Shown piece by piece: positions 18,068 to 27,038 of a DNA stretch of 64,000 bases. A model generated the notes under the pieces. It was not told the DNA's origin, ran no database searches, and saw only the letters and a program-made list of their open reading frames with translations. Where the stretch lies: NCBI GenBank assembly GCA_030066195.1, contig JASJCB010000002.1, forward strand, positions 1-64,000. Reading direction: 5' to 3'. Position 1 is the first letter of the stretch, and each line of letters starts with the position of its first letter. Origin of the DNA: Acidobacteriota bacterium (GTDB lineage Bacteria > Acidobacteriota > Holophagae > Acanthopleuribacterales > Acanthopleuribacteraceae). A program made the translations under genes and the position numbers.

Positions 18068-18073
18068 ATTATA
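18068..18073 (-). promoter_or_regulatory. TATAAT box of the metallophosphoesterase gene
   Basis: A perfect TATAAT on the minus strand, 24 bases from the chosen ATG. No good -35 is visible at the right distance, so this is a partial promoter assignment. Confidence 0.35.
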
Positions 18074-18196
18074 ACCTGAACTAAGAAAAAGGGTGACAGG
18101 TGTATGCCGTTTGCCGACTAAAGCCGGCTTGCTTTTCGTTTTGGTTTTCTCCATACTTGTAAATCGATCGCCGCCGGCAATGGGAGGAGACCCGGC

Positions 18197-18820
18197 ATGC
18201 ACAATCAGATCTTGGATAATCCCACCTTCAAAGAGACCGCGACCAATCTGGCCCAAGCCGTCCGGTTTTTGGCCGAACGCGGTTGGACCCCGGCAACCAG
18301 TTCCAATTTTTCAGCGCGCCTGCCCTTTCCCAATCGCATTGCCATATCACGGTCCGGTATCGACAAATACACTTTCGGATCCGAACACGTCATGGTAGTG
18401 GACAATGCCGGTGAGGCCGTTGCCCCGGCCGATGCCCGGCCCTCCGCGGAGACCCTGTTACACACATTGCTCTATAAGTGGGACCAGTCCATCGGCGCTG
18501 TTTTGCATACTCACTCCCTCCACGGCACCGTGTTGAGCATAGAGGCCGGGGATGCGCTCAGAATAAGCGGCTTCGAAATCCTGAAAGGACTCGCCGGCAA
18601 TATCACCCATGATATGACCGAGGTGGTCCCCATCCTGCCTAATTCCCAGGACATGACGGAACTGGCGGCTCAGGTCAGCGAACGCTTGAAGCCCGAGACC
18701 CACGGCTTTCTGATCGCCGGTCACGGGCTCTACACCTGGGGCAAGACCATTGCCGACGCCCGGCGTCATGTGGAGACTTTCGAGTTCCTTTTTGATTGCC
18801 TGATGAACATGAAGAGGTGA
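18197..18820 (+). CDS. mtnB: methylthioribulose-1-phosphate dehydratase
   Basis: A class II aldolase-fold zinc enzyme of 207 residues that dehydrates 5-methylthioribulose-1-phosphate to the diketone in methionine salvage. Visible features are TPATSSNFSARLP near the N-terminus, the zinc histidines H104 and H106 in VLHTHSLHG, H176 in IAGHGLYTWG, and the ARRHVETFEFLFDC C-terminal helix. GGAGGAG precedes the ATG. It begins a three-gene run in pathway order (mtnB, mtnD, mtnC) with 5 bases to the next gene. A weak TTGCTT-17-CATACT pair at 18129-18157 may be the promoter. The 5' leader is too short for a SAM riboswitch. Confidence 0.95.
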   Translation: MHNQILDNPTFKETATNLAQAVRFLAERGWTPATSSNFSARLPFPNRIAISRSGIDKYTFGSEHVMVVDNAGEAVAPADARPSAETLLHTLLYKWDQSIGAVLHTHSLHGTVLSIEAGDALRISGFEILKGLAGNITHDMTEVVPILPNSQDMTELAAQVSERLKPETHGFLIAGHGLYTWGKTIADARRHVETFEFLFDCLMNMKR

Positions 18821-18825
18821 ACTAT

Positions 18826-19362
18826 ATGGCAGTTTTGGAAATACCCGACCAGGACAAGGTCATTCGAGGCTATGAGAACATCCACGCCTACCTGGATGCG
18901 CGCGGCATCGTGTTCGAGGAATGGCACGCGGACCGTCACCCGGCCAAAGATGCCGATCAAGACACCATCCTGGCCGCTTACCAGCACCAGTTGAAGCCGT
19001 TGATGGAGAAGGGCGGTTACACCGTGGCCGATGTCATTTCGGTATATCCGGACACACCGAATCTCGGTCCCATCCGACAGAAATTTCTGAGCGAACACAC
19101 CCATACCGAGGACGAAGTACGCTATTTCGTGGAAGGCCAGGGCCTGTTCTGGTTTAACCTGGGCAGCGATGAACCCGTGTTCTCGGTTCTGTGCCAGGCC
19201 GGTGACCTGATTTCGGTGCCCGCAAATACCCGACACTGGTTCGACCTCGGCGAAGAGCCGCATGTCCGCGCTATTCGCGTCTTTATCGATCCCAGCGGCT
19301 GGGTTCCTCACTATACCGAGTCCGGTATCGACAAGATGTACAATCCCGAGTACCCGGCATGA
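18826..19362 (+). CDS. mtnD: acireductone dioxygenase
   Basis: A cupin-fold metalloenzyme of 178 residues that cleaves the acireductone of methionine salvage. With Fe(II) it yields the 2-keto acid precursor of methionine; with Ni(II) the off-pathway products. The metal ligands are visible as H91, H93 and E97 in EHTHTEDEVRYF and H137 in ANTRHWFDLG, matching the family spacing. I use the ATG at 18826 (AGAGG upstream, 5 bases after mtnB). The frame stays open a few codons upstream inside mtnB without a better site. Its stop overlaps the start of mtnC as ATGA. Confidence 0.95.
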   Translation: MAVLEIPDQDKVIRGYENIHAYLDARGIVFEEWHADRHPAKDADQDTILAAYQHQLKPLMEKGGYTVADVISVYPDTPNLGPIRQKFLSEHTHTEDEVRYFVEGQGLFWFNLGSDEPVFSVLCQAGDLISVPANTRHWFDLGEEPHVRAIRVFIDPSGWVPHYTESGIDKMYNPEYPA

Positions 19363-20045
19363 TTTCCACCATCCTTATGGATATCGAGGGCACTACCACG
19401 TCCATCGATTTCGTCCATCGAACCCTCTTTCCCTATGCCCGCGAACGCATGGCCTCGTTCCTGGCCGACCACGCCGATGACGCTTCGGTTCGCGCTTGTG
19501 TAAACGAGGTGGTTGCCGTGATCGCCGAGGAACAGGGGCGGAATCTGCCGGCCGCCGAGGTTGCCGATGTCTTGATCGGTTGGATCGACGCCGATCGCAA
19601 GCAAGGCGCTTTGAAGCGATTACAGGGCATGATCTGGAAATACGGCTATCAGGCCGGCGATTACACGGCCCATCTCTACGACGATGTGAAACCCTGCTGG
19701 CACCGTTGGAAAGCTGCCGGAAAAACGCTCGCCATTTATTCCTCCGGTTCGGTGCCCGCCCAGAAGCTGTTGTTCGGGCACACCGTTCACGGCGATTTGA
19801 ACGAATTTCTGAGTGCTTATTTCGATACAAGCTCCGGCCACAAGCGCGAATCCCAATCCTATCGCAACATCGCGACCGCATTGAACGTATCTGCCTCCAG
19901 CGTCCTGTTTCTTTCGGATGTTCCGGCCGAACTCGACGCCGCGCGCGAGGCGGGCATGCAAACAACGCAACTGGTGCGTCCGGGAACCCAAGCTTGTACA
20001 CAGCATCCTACCGTAGCCGACTTTACCCAAATTGTGCTTCAATAG
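19359..20045 (+). CDS. mtnC: enolase-phosphatase E1 (2,3-diketo-5-methylthiopentyl-1-phosphate enolase-phosphatase)
   Basis: A HAD-superfamily bifunctional enzyme of 228 residues that enolises and dephosphorylates the diketone phosphate to give acireductone. Motif I is the family-specific DIEGTTTSI, motif II lies in LAIYSSGSVPAQKLLFGHT, and motifs III/IV in SSGHKRESQSYRNIA and VLFLSDVPAELDAAREAGM. Start and mtnD stop overlap by four bases (ATGA). With mtnB and mtnD it covers three consecutive steps. The other salvage genes (mtnA, mtnK or mtnP, a final transaminase) are not in the window. Confidence 0.95.
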   Translation: MISTILMDIEGTTTSIDFVHRTLFPYARERMASFLADHADDASVRACVNEVVAVIAEEQGRNLPAAEVADVLIGWIDADRKQGALKRLQGMIWKYGYQAGDYTAHLYDDVKPCWHRWKAAGKTLAIYSSGSVPAQKLLFGHTVHGDLNEFLSAYFDTSSGHKRESQSYRNIATALNVSASSVLFLSDVPAELDAAREAGMQTTQLVRPGTQACTQHPTVADFTQIVLQ

Positions 20046-20129
20046 TCCCAGCCGTGAAAAAAGACTAAGCGGAACAAGGACTGCCCGCGTATAATCCAAG
20101 AGTTTGACCTATCCTTAATGGAGGAATGA

Positions 20130-20987
20130 ATGGTACTTCGACACGTTTTGCTTGCTGCCGGCCTCTTATTGATATCGATCCCGCTCCTCGCTCAAGACGA
20201 GGAAGACACCATCAGTACCGAGCGACCCGGCTTCGGCGACAGCGCCGGCACCGTGAAAAAGGGGACCCTTCAAGTTGAAATGGGTTTTGCCTACAATAAA
20301 TTCGATGATCAGACACTGGTTCCCCTCAACGGCGATAAGAGCGCCAGCCAGAAAGATTTCGGTGAACTGCTTCTTCGTTACGGCCTGAGCGACAAACTGG
20401 AGCTTGCCGTTACCGGCGGAAGTTTTTCCTCGCGAAACCAGCCCGATCAATCCGGTTGGAGTGAAGTTTTCGTGGGTTTGAAGTACCGTTTTTATGACAA
20501 GAACGACATGGTGATGGCCGTCAGCGGCAGTCTGGGCAGTACCACGGGGATTACCTTCAGCGATCGGGAATCGCAGGCGCAGGTAGCTTATGCCTTGGAA
20601 AAAGCCATGGGTGAGCGCAACCTCAGCTTCTATTCCAGTTACAACGAGGGCGATGACGAGTTGACACTGTCCCTCTACATTGACGGCGATTTGATAGAAG
20701 GATGGAGTTATGCGCTCGGCGTCGCTTCCTTCCTGGCCCACGGTGAGGTAAACCCCGTGGAAGAACTGGAAGTATTGATTATAAACCCCGACGGCAGCAC
20801 TACCCTCGACACCTTCTGGCAGGAAAACGAGAACGTCCTCATCGATGCGGAAAACCAGTATTTTGTGGACCTCAACTTCTCCTATACCCTTACTCGCGAC
20901 AGTCAGTTCGACTTTTATCTGGGCACCGGCTTGGACAACAAAAGTCCCGATTTCTTCTTCGGTCTGGGTTACGCCCATCGATTCTGA
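20130..20987 (+). CDS. outer-membrane beta-barrel protein of the phenol-degradation MetA/transporter type
   Basis: A 285-residue exported protein with a signal peptide ending LLAQ at about residue 21. An N-terminal STERPGFGDSAGTVKKGTLQ motif is typical of the MetA-pathway/transporter family of outer-membrane proteins, followed by alternating amphipathic strands ending in a terminal phenylalanine (GLGYAHRF), the usual beta-signal. Family members are thought to form channels, but no substrate is implied. The ATG at 20130 has GGAGG five bases upstream, a TATAAT lies at 20090-20095 and a strong terminator follows, so it is probably transcribed alone. It is not part of the methionine salvage function. 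Confidence 0.75.
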   Translation: MVLRHVLLAAGLLLISIPLLAQDEEDTISTERPGFGDSAGTVKKGTLQVEMGFAYNKFDDQTLVPLNGDKSASQKDFGELLLRYGLSDKLELAVTGGSFSSRNQPDQSGWSEVFVGLKYRFYDKNDMVMAVSGSLGSTTGITFSDRESQAQVAYALEKAMGERNLSFYSSYNEGDDELTLSLYIDGDLIEGWSYALGVASFLAHGEVNPVEELEVLIINPDGSTTLDTFWQENENVLIDAENQYFVDLNFSYTLTRDSQFDFYLGTGLDNKSPDFFFGLGYAHRF

Positions 20988-21008
20988 TTAGAAAACCCCA
21001 AAGCCTAC

Positions 21009-21047
21009 AAAAAGCGGAGGACCCTTGGCAAGGTCTTCCGCTTTTTT
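21009..21047. terminator. bidirectional terminator between convergent genes
   Basis: AAAAAGCGGAGGACC (21009-21023) pairs with GGTCTTCCGCTTTTT (21032-21046) over 15 bp with one G-T pair, and T-runs on both strands. It separates the beta-barrel gene from the convergent winged-helix gene. Confidence 0.85.
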
Positions 21048-21059
21048 GTTGCTCGCACA

Positions 21060-23261
21060 CTACTGCACGGGTGATTCCCCGCGTCTCCCCGTTTCTGCCG
21101 CACGGCGGTAGCGCGTCAACAGCATCTCCTCGCGCCGATCCCAGATCTCCGGCCAACGCGTCTTCACATCTTTTTGTTTTTCAAAGGCATCCTGGAAACG
21201 GTCGTGTTCATAGGCGTCTCGGGCACGCAGCAAGAGGGAAATGGGATGTTCCGGGCCGGCAAGCTTCTCCACCTTTTCAAGGTAGGTGCGACCCGCTTCA
21301 CGATCGTCGCTGTTGTAATGACAATCGCCGAAGGCGGCCAGAACATAGATTTCCGAGTCCCTGTCCGTTAACTGTCGCGCAAGGGTTGCGGCTCGATTGC
21401 CGGACAACTCCATAAGCTCCGCATCGGGTTCCAACGAGGCCAGTTTGGCCTGCATCAACCGCACTTCCAACTCCTGGCCGGGATTCCCCAGGGGCGCGGC
21501 CAATTCCGCCGCCTCATCCAGGTATTTGCGAGCCTCGGGCCAGTTCTCCTCTTCGATAGCCATTTCGCCCAGGGCGGTCAGGGCGGTGATCAGGACCGGT
21601 TTGCTTTGGGTCTGACGCGCCAGTTCTACCGCTTGCGTCAAATGTGTGCGGCCCTTCTCTCTTTGGTCGTGGAACAGGTAATGGTGTCCCAGTTCCTGGT
21701 GAACATAAGCCTCCGCGTCGGGATGGTCCAGGGCTTCCCAAATGCCCAATTCCTTTTCCAGAAAGGCAAGGCCCTCTTCAATGCGCCCGCGTCCCAGTTC
21801 AACCAGGCCCAAGCTGCCGTAAACCTGGGCCTGGCCGTGCTCATCATCGATCTCTAGAGCCAGGGCCAGGGCTTCCCGGTAGGTTTCGATACCCTGATCG
21901 ATGGTATCGGGTTGCGTAGCGTATTCGGCGGCCAGGTTCATCAGCGCCACCCATTCACCTTCGCGATCGCCGAGGTTTTGCCACAAGTCGAGGGCTTCGC
22001 GGTAGTTGGCCAGCGCTTGCGCGGTGTTTCCCTTACGCCCTTCCAGGTCTCCCAAAATCAGCAGTAGATCGCCGGCAACCGTATCGCCGGATGCCCGGGC
22101 CTTGGTCAGTGTTTCGCGAGCCAGTTTTTCGGCTTCACCGTCCAGACCCAGATCCATGCGGCAATTGGCCAACTGATAGGCGGCAAACAGAAAGTTGGGG
22201 TCCTTTTGGAGACAGACTTCGAAGTAGGGCAGCGCCTTTTGCAAATAACCCTCGTAATACTCCTGAAGGCCCAGGGCATAGCTCTGGTTGACGAAGGAGT
22301 CCTTGGAAAAGGAGCGGGCCACGGGTTTGCGCTCGCCGGTCAGTACGCTCTGCAATTCGCCGGATACGCGCAGAGCCAGGTCGGTGAGATCGGTGCCGGA
22401 GAAGATTTGGGTATCCACCTCCTGCCGATGATTGACTGTTTGGCAGACCAACTCATAGGCCTGACGACGCCCGCGCACGGTGATGCCGATGACCTGCTCG
22501 GCGCCCAGCAGCGTACGCAGTTGTTTCAATTGTTCGCCTGCCGCGATCTGGCCCTGGCGTAACCCGCTGTCTTTCAGAGCATTCAACACGCGTTCGGTAG
22601 AAATAGGGCTCAGGGAGGCATTCTCTTTGAAGGACTGTAGAACCATATCCATCAGGCCTAATTCAACCCAATGGAGTTGGGGATCGCCGGTATCGTTGGC
22701 GAAGGGGAGCAGGGCCAATCTGCCGCGCGGCGCGGGTTTTTGTTCAAGCAGACCGGGCAAGGTCAGCAGGACAAGAATCAATAAGACGGTTGCCATGGCC
22801 AGGGCAGCGGTCATCCAACCCACTCGCTGCTTGCGGACGACGCGCAATTGACCGGTTACGCTAAGACCTTGTGAGTCCGGGGCATGAACCTCGGGTTCCG
22901 GCGGGGTTTGTTCCCGTTCGACCGGTTCCGCAACGGCCGCCGGTTCTTCCTCGGTCACCCGCTCCGCAATCCAACGGTAACCGCGCCGGGGTACGGTCCG
23001 CAGGTACTTGGGATCACCGGCCGACTCGCCCAGTGCCTTGCGTAACTGGTTGACGCACTGAAAAACCGCCTGGTCATTGACAAAGCTCTCGCCCCATACT
23101 TCCGCGATGAGTTCTTCCTTGGTGATCAAGCGTTCGCGGTTCTGCAGGACAAAAGCCAGGAATCGCGCGGACTGAGGCCTTAGCTTCAGGTCTTGCCCGT
23201 CACGAGTCAGTTGGGCGCGTGTACTGTCGAATCGAAAGTCGTCGAAGCGGTAAATGCTCAT
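21060..23261 (-). CDS. membrane-anchored winged-helix regulator with TPR repeats (CadC-like layout)
   Basis: A 733-residue protein. Residues 1-100 are an OmpR/PhoB-type winged helix: FRFDSTRAQLTRDGQDLKLR, AEVWGESFVNDQAVFQCVNQ, LGESAGDPKYLRTVPRRGYR. A proline/glutamate-rich linker and one transmembrane helix (about 148-170) follow. The remainder contains a RLALLPFANDTGDPQLHWVELG segment seen in many acidobacterial and proteobacterial homologues, and then about eight TPR units. The layout implies a one-component sensor: cytoplasmic DNA binding with a periplasmic or membrane-proximal TPR input domain. No receiver domain is present. It is convergent with the beta-barrel gene, and its target is unknown. 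Confidence 0.85.
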   Translation of the reverse strand: MSIYRFDDFRFDSTRAQLTRDGQDLKLRPQSARFLAFVLQNRERLITKEELIAEVWGESFVNDQAVFQCVNQLRKALGESAGDPKYLRTVPRRGYRWIAERVTEEEPAAVAEPVEREQTPPEPEVHAPDSQGLSVTGQLRVVRKQRVGWMTAALAMATVLLILVLLTLPGLLEQKPAPRGRLALLPFANDTGDPQLHWVELGLMDMVLQSFKENASLSPISTERVLNALKDSGLRQGQIAAGEQLKQLRTLLGAEQVIGITVRGRRQAYELVCQTVNHRQEVDTQIFSGTDLTDLALRVSGELQSVLTGERKPVARSFSKDSFVNQSYALGLQEYYEGYLQKALPYFEVCLQKDPNFLFAAYQLANCRMDLGLDGEAEKLARETLTKARASGDTVAGDLLLILGDLEGRKGNTAQALANYREALDLWQNLGDREGEWVALMNLAAEYATQPDTIDQGIETYREALALALEIDDEHGQAQVYGSLGLVELGRGRIEEGLAFLEKELGIWEALDHPDAEAYVHQELGHHYLFHDQREKGRTHLTQAVELARQTQSKPVLITALTALGEMAIEEENWPEARKYLDEAAELAAPLGNPGQELEVRLMQAKLASLEPDAELMELSGNRAATLARQLTDRDSEIYVLAAFGDCHYNSDDREAGRTYLEKVEKLAGPEHPISLLLRARDAYEHDRFQDAFEKQKDVKTRWPEIWDRREEMLLTRYRRAAETGRRGESPVQ

Positions 23262-23310
23262 GTTCGAATTCTACCACAATCCCCGATCGCTCAACATCGA
23301 GCGACGGTCT

Positions 23311-24357
23311 TCAATCGACCGGCCAGGCGCACAAACGCCGGCCCGGATCTGCAGGACCGATCAGAAGGTGGTTACCCTCGACCGCGATCCTCGTACCAAG
23401 CCGCGTTCCGTCATTCAGAGTGAGCACGGTGAGCGTGTCCGAACCGCGAAAAATCGTATCGCTTACTACTCCCGGCACACCGTCGGACCTGATCGCCACG
23501 TGTTCGGGTCGGATCAGGATGTCGATCTCCCGCCCCGGGCTCAGGCCGTCTCCCTCGACCATGAGAACCCCGAACGCGCTGTCGGCCCGACCGTCTTCGC
23601 GAATCTTACCGCGGATCAGCGTGCCCTCGCCGATGAAACGCGCCGCGAATGTGTCTGCCGGTTGCTCGTAGAGGTCGCGGGCCGTGCCGATTTGTAGAAT
23701 ACGCCCTTTGTTCATCAGGGCGATCCGGTCGGCCATCACGAAAGCTTCACGCTGGTCGTGGGTAACCAGGACCGCCGTCGATCCGCTTTTTTTCAACACA
23801 TGACGTAGATCCCGACCCAGCTTCTCGCGCAGGTCCGCATCCAGATTCGAGAAGGGCTCGTCCAGCAGGATCAGCGCGGGCCCGGGCGCCATGGCCCGTG
23901 CGAGGGCCACTCGCTGTTGTTGGCCGCCGGAGAGTTCGTGAGGGTAGCGTTTTCCGTAACCCTCCAGGCCGATCAGCGCCAACAGTTCTTCCGTTCGGTC
24001 GCTTCGGGGACCCCTGCCGACGCGGTGCAGTCCAAAGCCGATATTGGCGGCAACCGTAAGATGGGGAAAAAGCGCGGCATCCTGGAATACCATGCCGATA
24101 TGGCGCTGTTCGGGCGGTTGGTTCCTTGCGGGACTCGAAACCACTTCGCCGCCGATGGCAACCTCACCGGCATCCACCTGTTCAAAACCCGCGATCACCC
24201 TGAGCGCTGTTGTCTTTCCGCACCCGCTGGGACCGAGCAGGCAGACGATCTCGCCGCGCTTCACTTCTAACGAGAAATCCACCAGTACGGGAACATTCCG
24301 ACCGTAGCGATGAGTGATCCGGTCCAACCTGAGAATCGGCGACATTTCACTTCCCAT
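23311..24357 (-). CDS. ferric-iron ABC importer ATPase (FbpC type)
   Basis: The 348-residue ATP-binding subunit of a CUT1/FbpC-like importer. It shows Walker A GPSGCGKTT, the Q-loop VFQDAALFPHLT, signature ELSGGQQQRVALARA, Walker B LILLDEPFSNLD and the H-loop VLVTHDQREA. A C-terminal regulatory domain (TOBE-like) starts near residue 240, as in FbpC and MalK. The start at 24357 overlaps the permease stop by 11 bases; an ATG at 24345 is an equally reasonable start. It is third in the operon after the binding protein and permease. Assignment to iron rests on the partner proteins and the upstream Fur-like box. Confidence 0.93.
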   Translation of the reverse strand: MGSEMSPILRLDRITHRYGRNVPVLVDFSLEVKRGEIVCLLGPSGCGKTTALRVIAGFEQVDAGEVAIGGEVVSSPARNQPPEQRHIGMVFQDAALFPHLTVAANIGFGLHRVGRGPRSDRTEELLALIGLEGYGKRYPHELSGGQQQRVALARAMAPGPALILLDEPFSNLDADLREKLGRDLRHVLKKSGSTAVLVTHDQREAFVMADRIALMNKGRILQIGTARDLYEQPADTFAARFIGEGTLIRGKIREDGRADSAFGVLMVEGDGLSPGREIDILIRPEHVAIRSDGVPGVVSDTIFRGSDTLTVLTLNDGTRLGTRIAVEGNHLLIGPADPGRRLCAWPVD

Positions 24358-25957
24358 TCTTTCCCAACCTCGTCAACAGGTATACCGGGACCAGACCCGA
24401 CATCACCAACAGCAGGGAAGGCATGGCCGCGCGCGCGTACTCTCCTTCCGAGGTCAGTTCAAAGATCCTGGTCGCCAGTGTATCCCAGCCGAACGGCCGC
24501 GTCATCAGGGTGATCGGCATTTCCTTCATGACATCGATCATCACCAATAGGAGCGCGCTACCGATCGCCGGGGTCATCAAAGGTAGATGGATGCGTCGCA
24601 TCGAGGAGAAACCGCCGTGTCCCAGGCTTCGGGCACATTCATCGAAGGCGGGCCGGATTTTTTCCAGGGCTGCCGTAATCGGCTGGTAGGCGACCGCGGG
24701 AAAGCGCACCATGTAAGCCGCCAACATGGTTACCAGAGTCCCGTTCAGGAGCAGACCCGGATCGTAATCGAACCAGGCCATACTGAAATCGTAGATGCGG
24801 TTGTCCAACCAGGCCAGCGGGATGAAGACCCCCACCGCCAAAACGGAACCCGGCAACGCATACCCGGCAGTTGCAAACGTGGTCAACGGACTGAGACCCG
24901 GTCGAGAGCGTACAGCGTAGGCCAACAGGACCGCAATCAGGGTCACCGAAAAGGCGCCGGCTCCTCCGGCGACCAGAGTGCTCCGCACCAGTTCAGCATA
25001 GGGGACATTGTGCTCGGCGCCCCAGTGAGCGATGGTCTGGTGACACAAATGGACGAACGGCAGGAGAAAGCCCGCGATCAGCAGCAGGCTCAGGGCCGTA
25101 AACGCCGCCCAGCGTTGAAAGCGTGTCAGGACAAGTCGTCTCATCGGTCGTTCGGTGATCGATACATCGAAAAACCGTTTGCGAGAGCGCGCCCAGCGTT
25201 CCGTCCCGAGCAAAACCAGGGAGAACGCCAGCAGAAACGCCGCCATCTGTGCGGCTGCAGGCAGGGAGTGCAGGCCGTACCAGGCCTTGTAGATTGCCGT
25301 CGTGAAGGTATCGTAGTTGAAAATGGAGACCGTCCCGAAATCGGCGAGGGTCTCCATCGCCACCAGCAACAATCCCGCTGAGATCCAGGGCCGCGCCATC
25401 GGCAGGACCACGCGGAAAAAAGCGCTGAAGGGGCGGTGTCCCAAGATTCTCGCCACCTCCAAGCCGCTGTGTCCCGTCTTCCGAAAGGCGGCCGTGGCGA
25501 GGAGATAGACATAGGGGTAAAACGCCAGGCTCATCACCAGGATAACGCCGAAAGCGCTCTGCATGTTCGGAAGTTCCGCGGCGGGTATGCCGCTTACGCG
25601 CGACAGTTGGAGAATCAGCGGCCCGGAGATCCCGCCCAACTCCAGCGCCACATAACCCAGCACGTAGGTAGGGAAGGCAAAGGGCAGGAACAATGCCCAA
25701 GTGAAGAATCCGCGGGCCGGGATCTCACAGGCGGTCACCAGCCAGGCGGCGCCCACACCAAGAATCGTCGTTCCCAACAGTACGCCCGACAGCAGCACAA
25801 CCGTGTTGCGAATCAGGTCCCATAGAATGGTTTCCGCGAGGTGTTGCCAGATCTCGTCGCCGTCGGCGAAAAGGTGGGCCATGACAACCACGATGGGGAC
25901 GGCCGTCACCACGCAAACCAGAATGACCGTAAGGAGTCGGATCGGTTGATGCCGCAA
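24347..25957 (-). CDS. ferric-iron ABC importer permease (FbpB type)
   Basis: A 536-residue permease made of two fused transmembrane domains, each with about six helices and an EAA loop: LEVARILGHRPFSAFFRVVL in the first half and FDECARSLGHGGFSSMRRIH in the second. This doubled layout is typical of FbpB/ThiP-type permeases for ferric iron or thiamine. Its ATG lies two bases after the binding-protein stop, and its stop is inside the start of the ATPase gene, so the three are translationally coupled. It would move Fe(III) from the periplasmic binding protein to the cytoplasm. Confidence 0.93.
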   Translation of the reverse strand: MRHQPIRLLTVILVCVVTAVPIVVVMAHLFADGDEIWQHLAETILWDLIRNTVVLLSGVLLGTTILGVGAAWLVTACEIPARGFFTWALFLPFAFPTYVLGYVALELGGISGPLILQLSRVSGIPAAELPNMQSAFGVILVMSLAFYPYVYLLATAAFRKTGHSGLEVARILGHRPFSAFFRVVLPMARPWISAGLLLVAMETLADFGTVSIFNYDTFTTAIYKAWYGLHSLPAAAQMAAFLLAFSLVLLGTERWARSRKRFFDVSITERPMRRLVLTRFQRWAAFTALSLLLIAGFLLPFVHLCHQTIAHWGAEHNVPYAELVRSTLVAGGAGAFSVTLIAVLLAYAVRSRPGLSPLTTFATAGYALPGSVLAVGVFIPLAWLDNRIYDFSMAWFDYDPGLLLNGTLVTMLAAYMVRFPAVAYQPITAALEKIRPAFDECARSLGHGGFSSMRRIHLPLMTPAIGSALLLVMIDVMKEMPITLMTRPFGWDTLATRIFELTSEGEYARAAMPSLLLVMSGLVPVYLLTRLGKNGK

Positions 25958-25959
25958 GG

Positions 25960-26949
25960 TTACCGATACCCTACCCGATCCATCAGCTTGATTGCCCGGG
26001 CTTGGAGCTCACCGGCTCGGTCGAGGTTCATTTTGTTCTGCACCAGCGGCCCCCAGGAGGCCACGATCGGATCACGGGCGATATCCTTGCGTACCGGATA
26101 CTCCAAGTTGGCTTTCGCGAACGCTTCTTGGGCCTTCGGGGTGATCAGCCACTCCATCAGGCGCAAAGCGGTGTCCTTGTGTTTCGCGTGCCGCAACAAG
26201 GCGCCGCCCGAAACGTTGACATGGGTCCCGCCCTCGCTCGCATCCGGAAAGTAGGGCGCCACCGGAAGATCGGGATTGTCGCGAATCAAACGCCCGAGGT
26301 AGTAGGTATTGACGATGCCTACCGAGCCGGTCCCCGAGGCCAGCGCCTCGATCAAGCGCGTGTCGTTGGAAAAGACGGGAGCCGCCAGGTTGGCAATCCA
26401 ACCTGAAACGATTTTCTCGGCCTTCTCCTCACCGTGTTCCGCGATCAACATCGCCACCAGGGATTGGTTGTAGACTTTCTTCGAGGTGCGCAGCAGCAGC
26501 TTTCCCTTCCAGGCCGCACCCGCCAGGTCCTCGTAACCGGCCAGATCCGAGGGCGAGACCTTATTCTTGTTGTAGACCAGGGTCCGCGCTCTCATCGAAA
26601 ACCCGAACCACTGGTTGTCCGGGTCGCGCAGGTGGTCGGGAATGTGCGTTTCCAGCTTTTTCGAGTCGACACTCGCCAGGAGATTCTTCGATTTCGCCAG
26701 CCACAGATTGCCCGCGTCCACCGTCAACAGGATATCCGCCGGCGTCCGACGGCCCTCCGAGATCAAACGCTGAATCAGGGCGCCGGCCTTATCGGTCCGG
26801 ACGGTCACCTCGATACCCGTCTCTTTTTGGAACATCTCGAAAATCGGTTTAATCAATTGCTCGTTACGAGATGAATAGATCACCACCTCATCGCCGGCCT
26901 GAGCCGGGAAGGGACCAAAAACCAACAACAAGAGCCAAATCATGTGCAT
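25960..26949 (-). CDS. ferric-iron ABC importer substrate-binding protein (FbpA/FutA/IdiA type)
   Basis: A 329-residue periplasmic binding protein. A signal peptide (HMIWLLLLVFGPFPAQA) is followed by GDEVVIYSSRNEQLIKPIFE, the classic start of FbpA/IdiA proteins. Other family stretches are ILLTVDAGNLW, YEDLAGAAWKGKLLLRTS and GIVNTYYLGRLI, the last carrying the Tyr-Tyr pair that binds iron. The open frame extends to 27009, but that extension contains the Fur-like palindrome and lies just downstream of the -10, so the ATG at 26949 (or 26943) is the likely start. First gene of the fbpABC-like operon. Confidence 0.93.
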   Translation of the reverse strand: MHMIWLLLLVFGPFPAQAGDEVVIYSSRNEQLIKPIFEMFQKETGIEVTVRTDKAGALIQRLISEGRRTPADILLTVDAGNLWLAKSKNLLASVDSKKLETHIPDHLRDPDNQWFGFSMRARTLVYNKNKVSPSDLAGYEDLAGAAWKGKLLLRTSKKVYNQSLVAMLIAEHGEEKAEKIVSGWIANLAAPVFSNDTRLIEALASGTGSVGIVNTYYLGRLIRDNPDLPVAPYFPDASEGGTHVNVSGGALLRHAKHKDTALRLMEWLITPKAQEAFAKANLEYPVRKDIARDPIVASWGPLVQNKMNLDRAGELQARAIKLMDRVGYR

Positions 26950-26978
26950 TGTGACCAACCTTATGGAAATATCGCAAT

Positions 26979-26999
26979 AATTGAGAACAAATCTCAATT
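26979..26999. promoter_or_regulatory. Fur-like box before the iron importer
   Basis: AATTGAGA and TCTCAATT, separated by five bases, are perfectly inverted. Read as a 7-1-7 site, TGAGATT-T-GTTCTCA (26982-26996) agrees with the Fur core TGATAAT-N-ATTATCA at 10 of 14 positions. It lies just after the predicted transcription start, where Fur binding would repress. Confidence 0.55.
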
Positions 27000-27009
27000 T
27001 TTTCGACAT

Positions 27010-27038
27010 ATTGTAGCATCCTGCAAACGCCCCTACAA
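27010..27038 (-). promoter_or_regulatory. probable promoter of the iron importer operon
   Basis: On the minus strand TTGTAG (27038-27033), 17 bases, TACAAT (27015-27010). The start site would fall near 27003, immediately before the Fur-like palindrome. Confidence 0.4.

Noticed and set aside
18044..18196. SAM riboswitch before mtnB
   Set aside because: The space between the divergent genes is too short and lacks the conserved core; only a weak promoter is visible.
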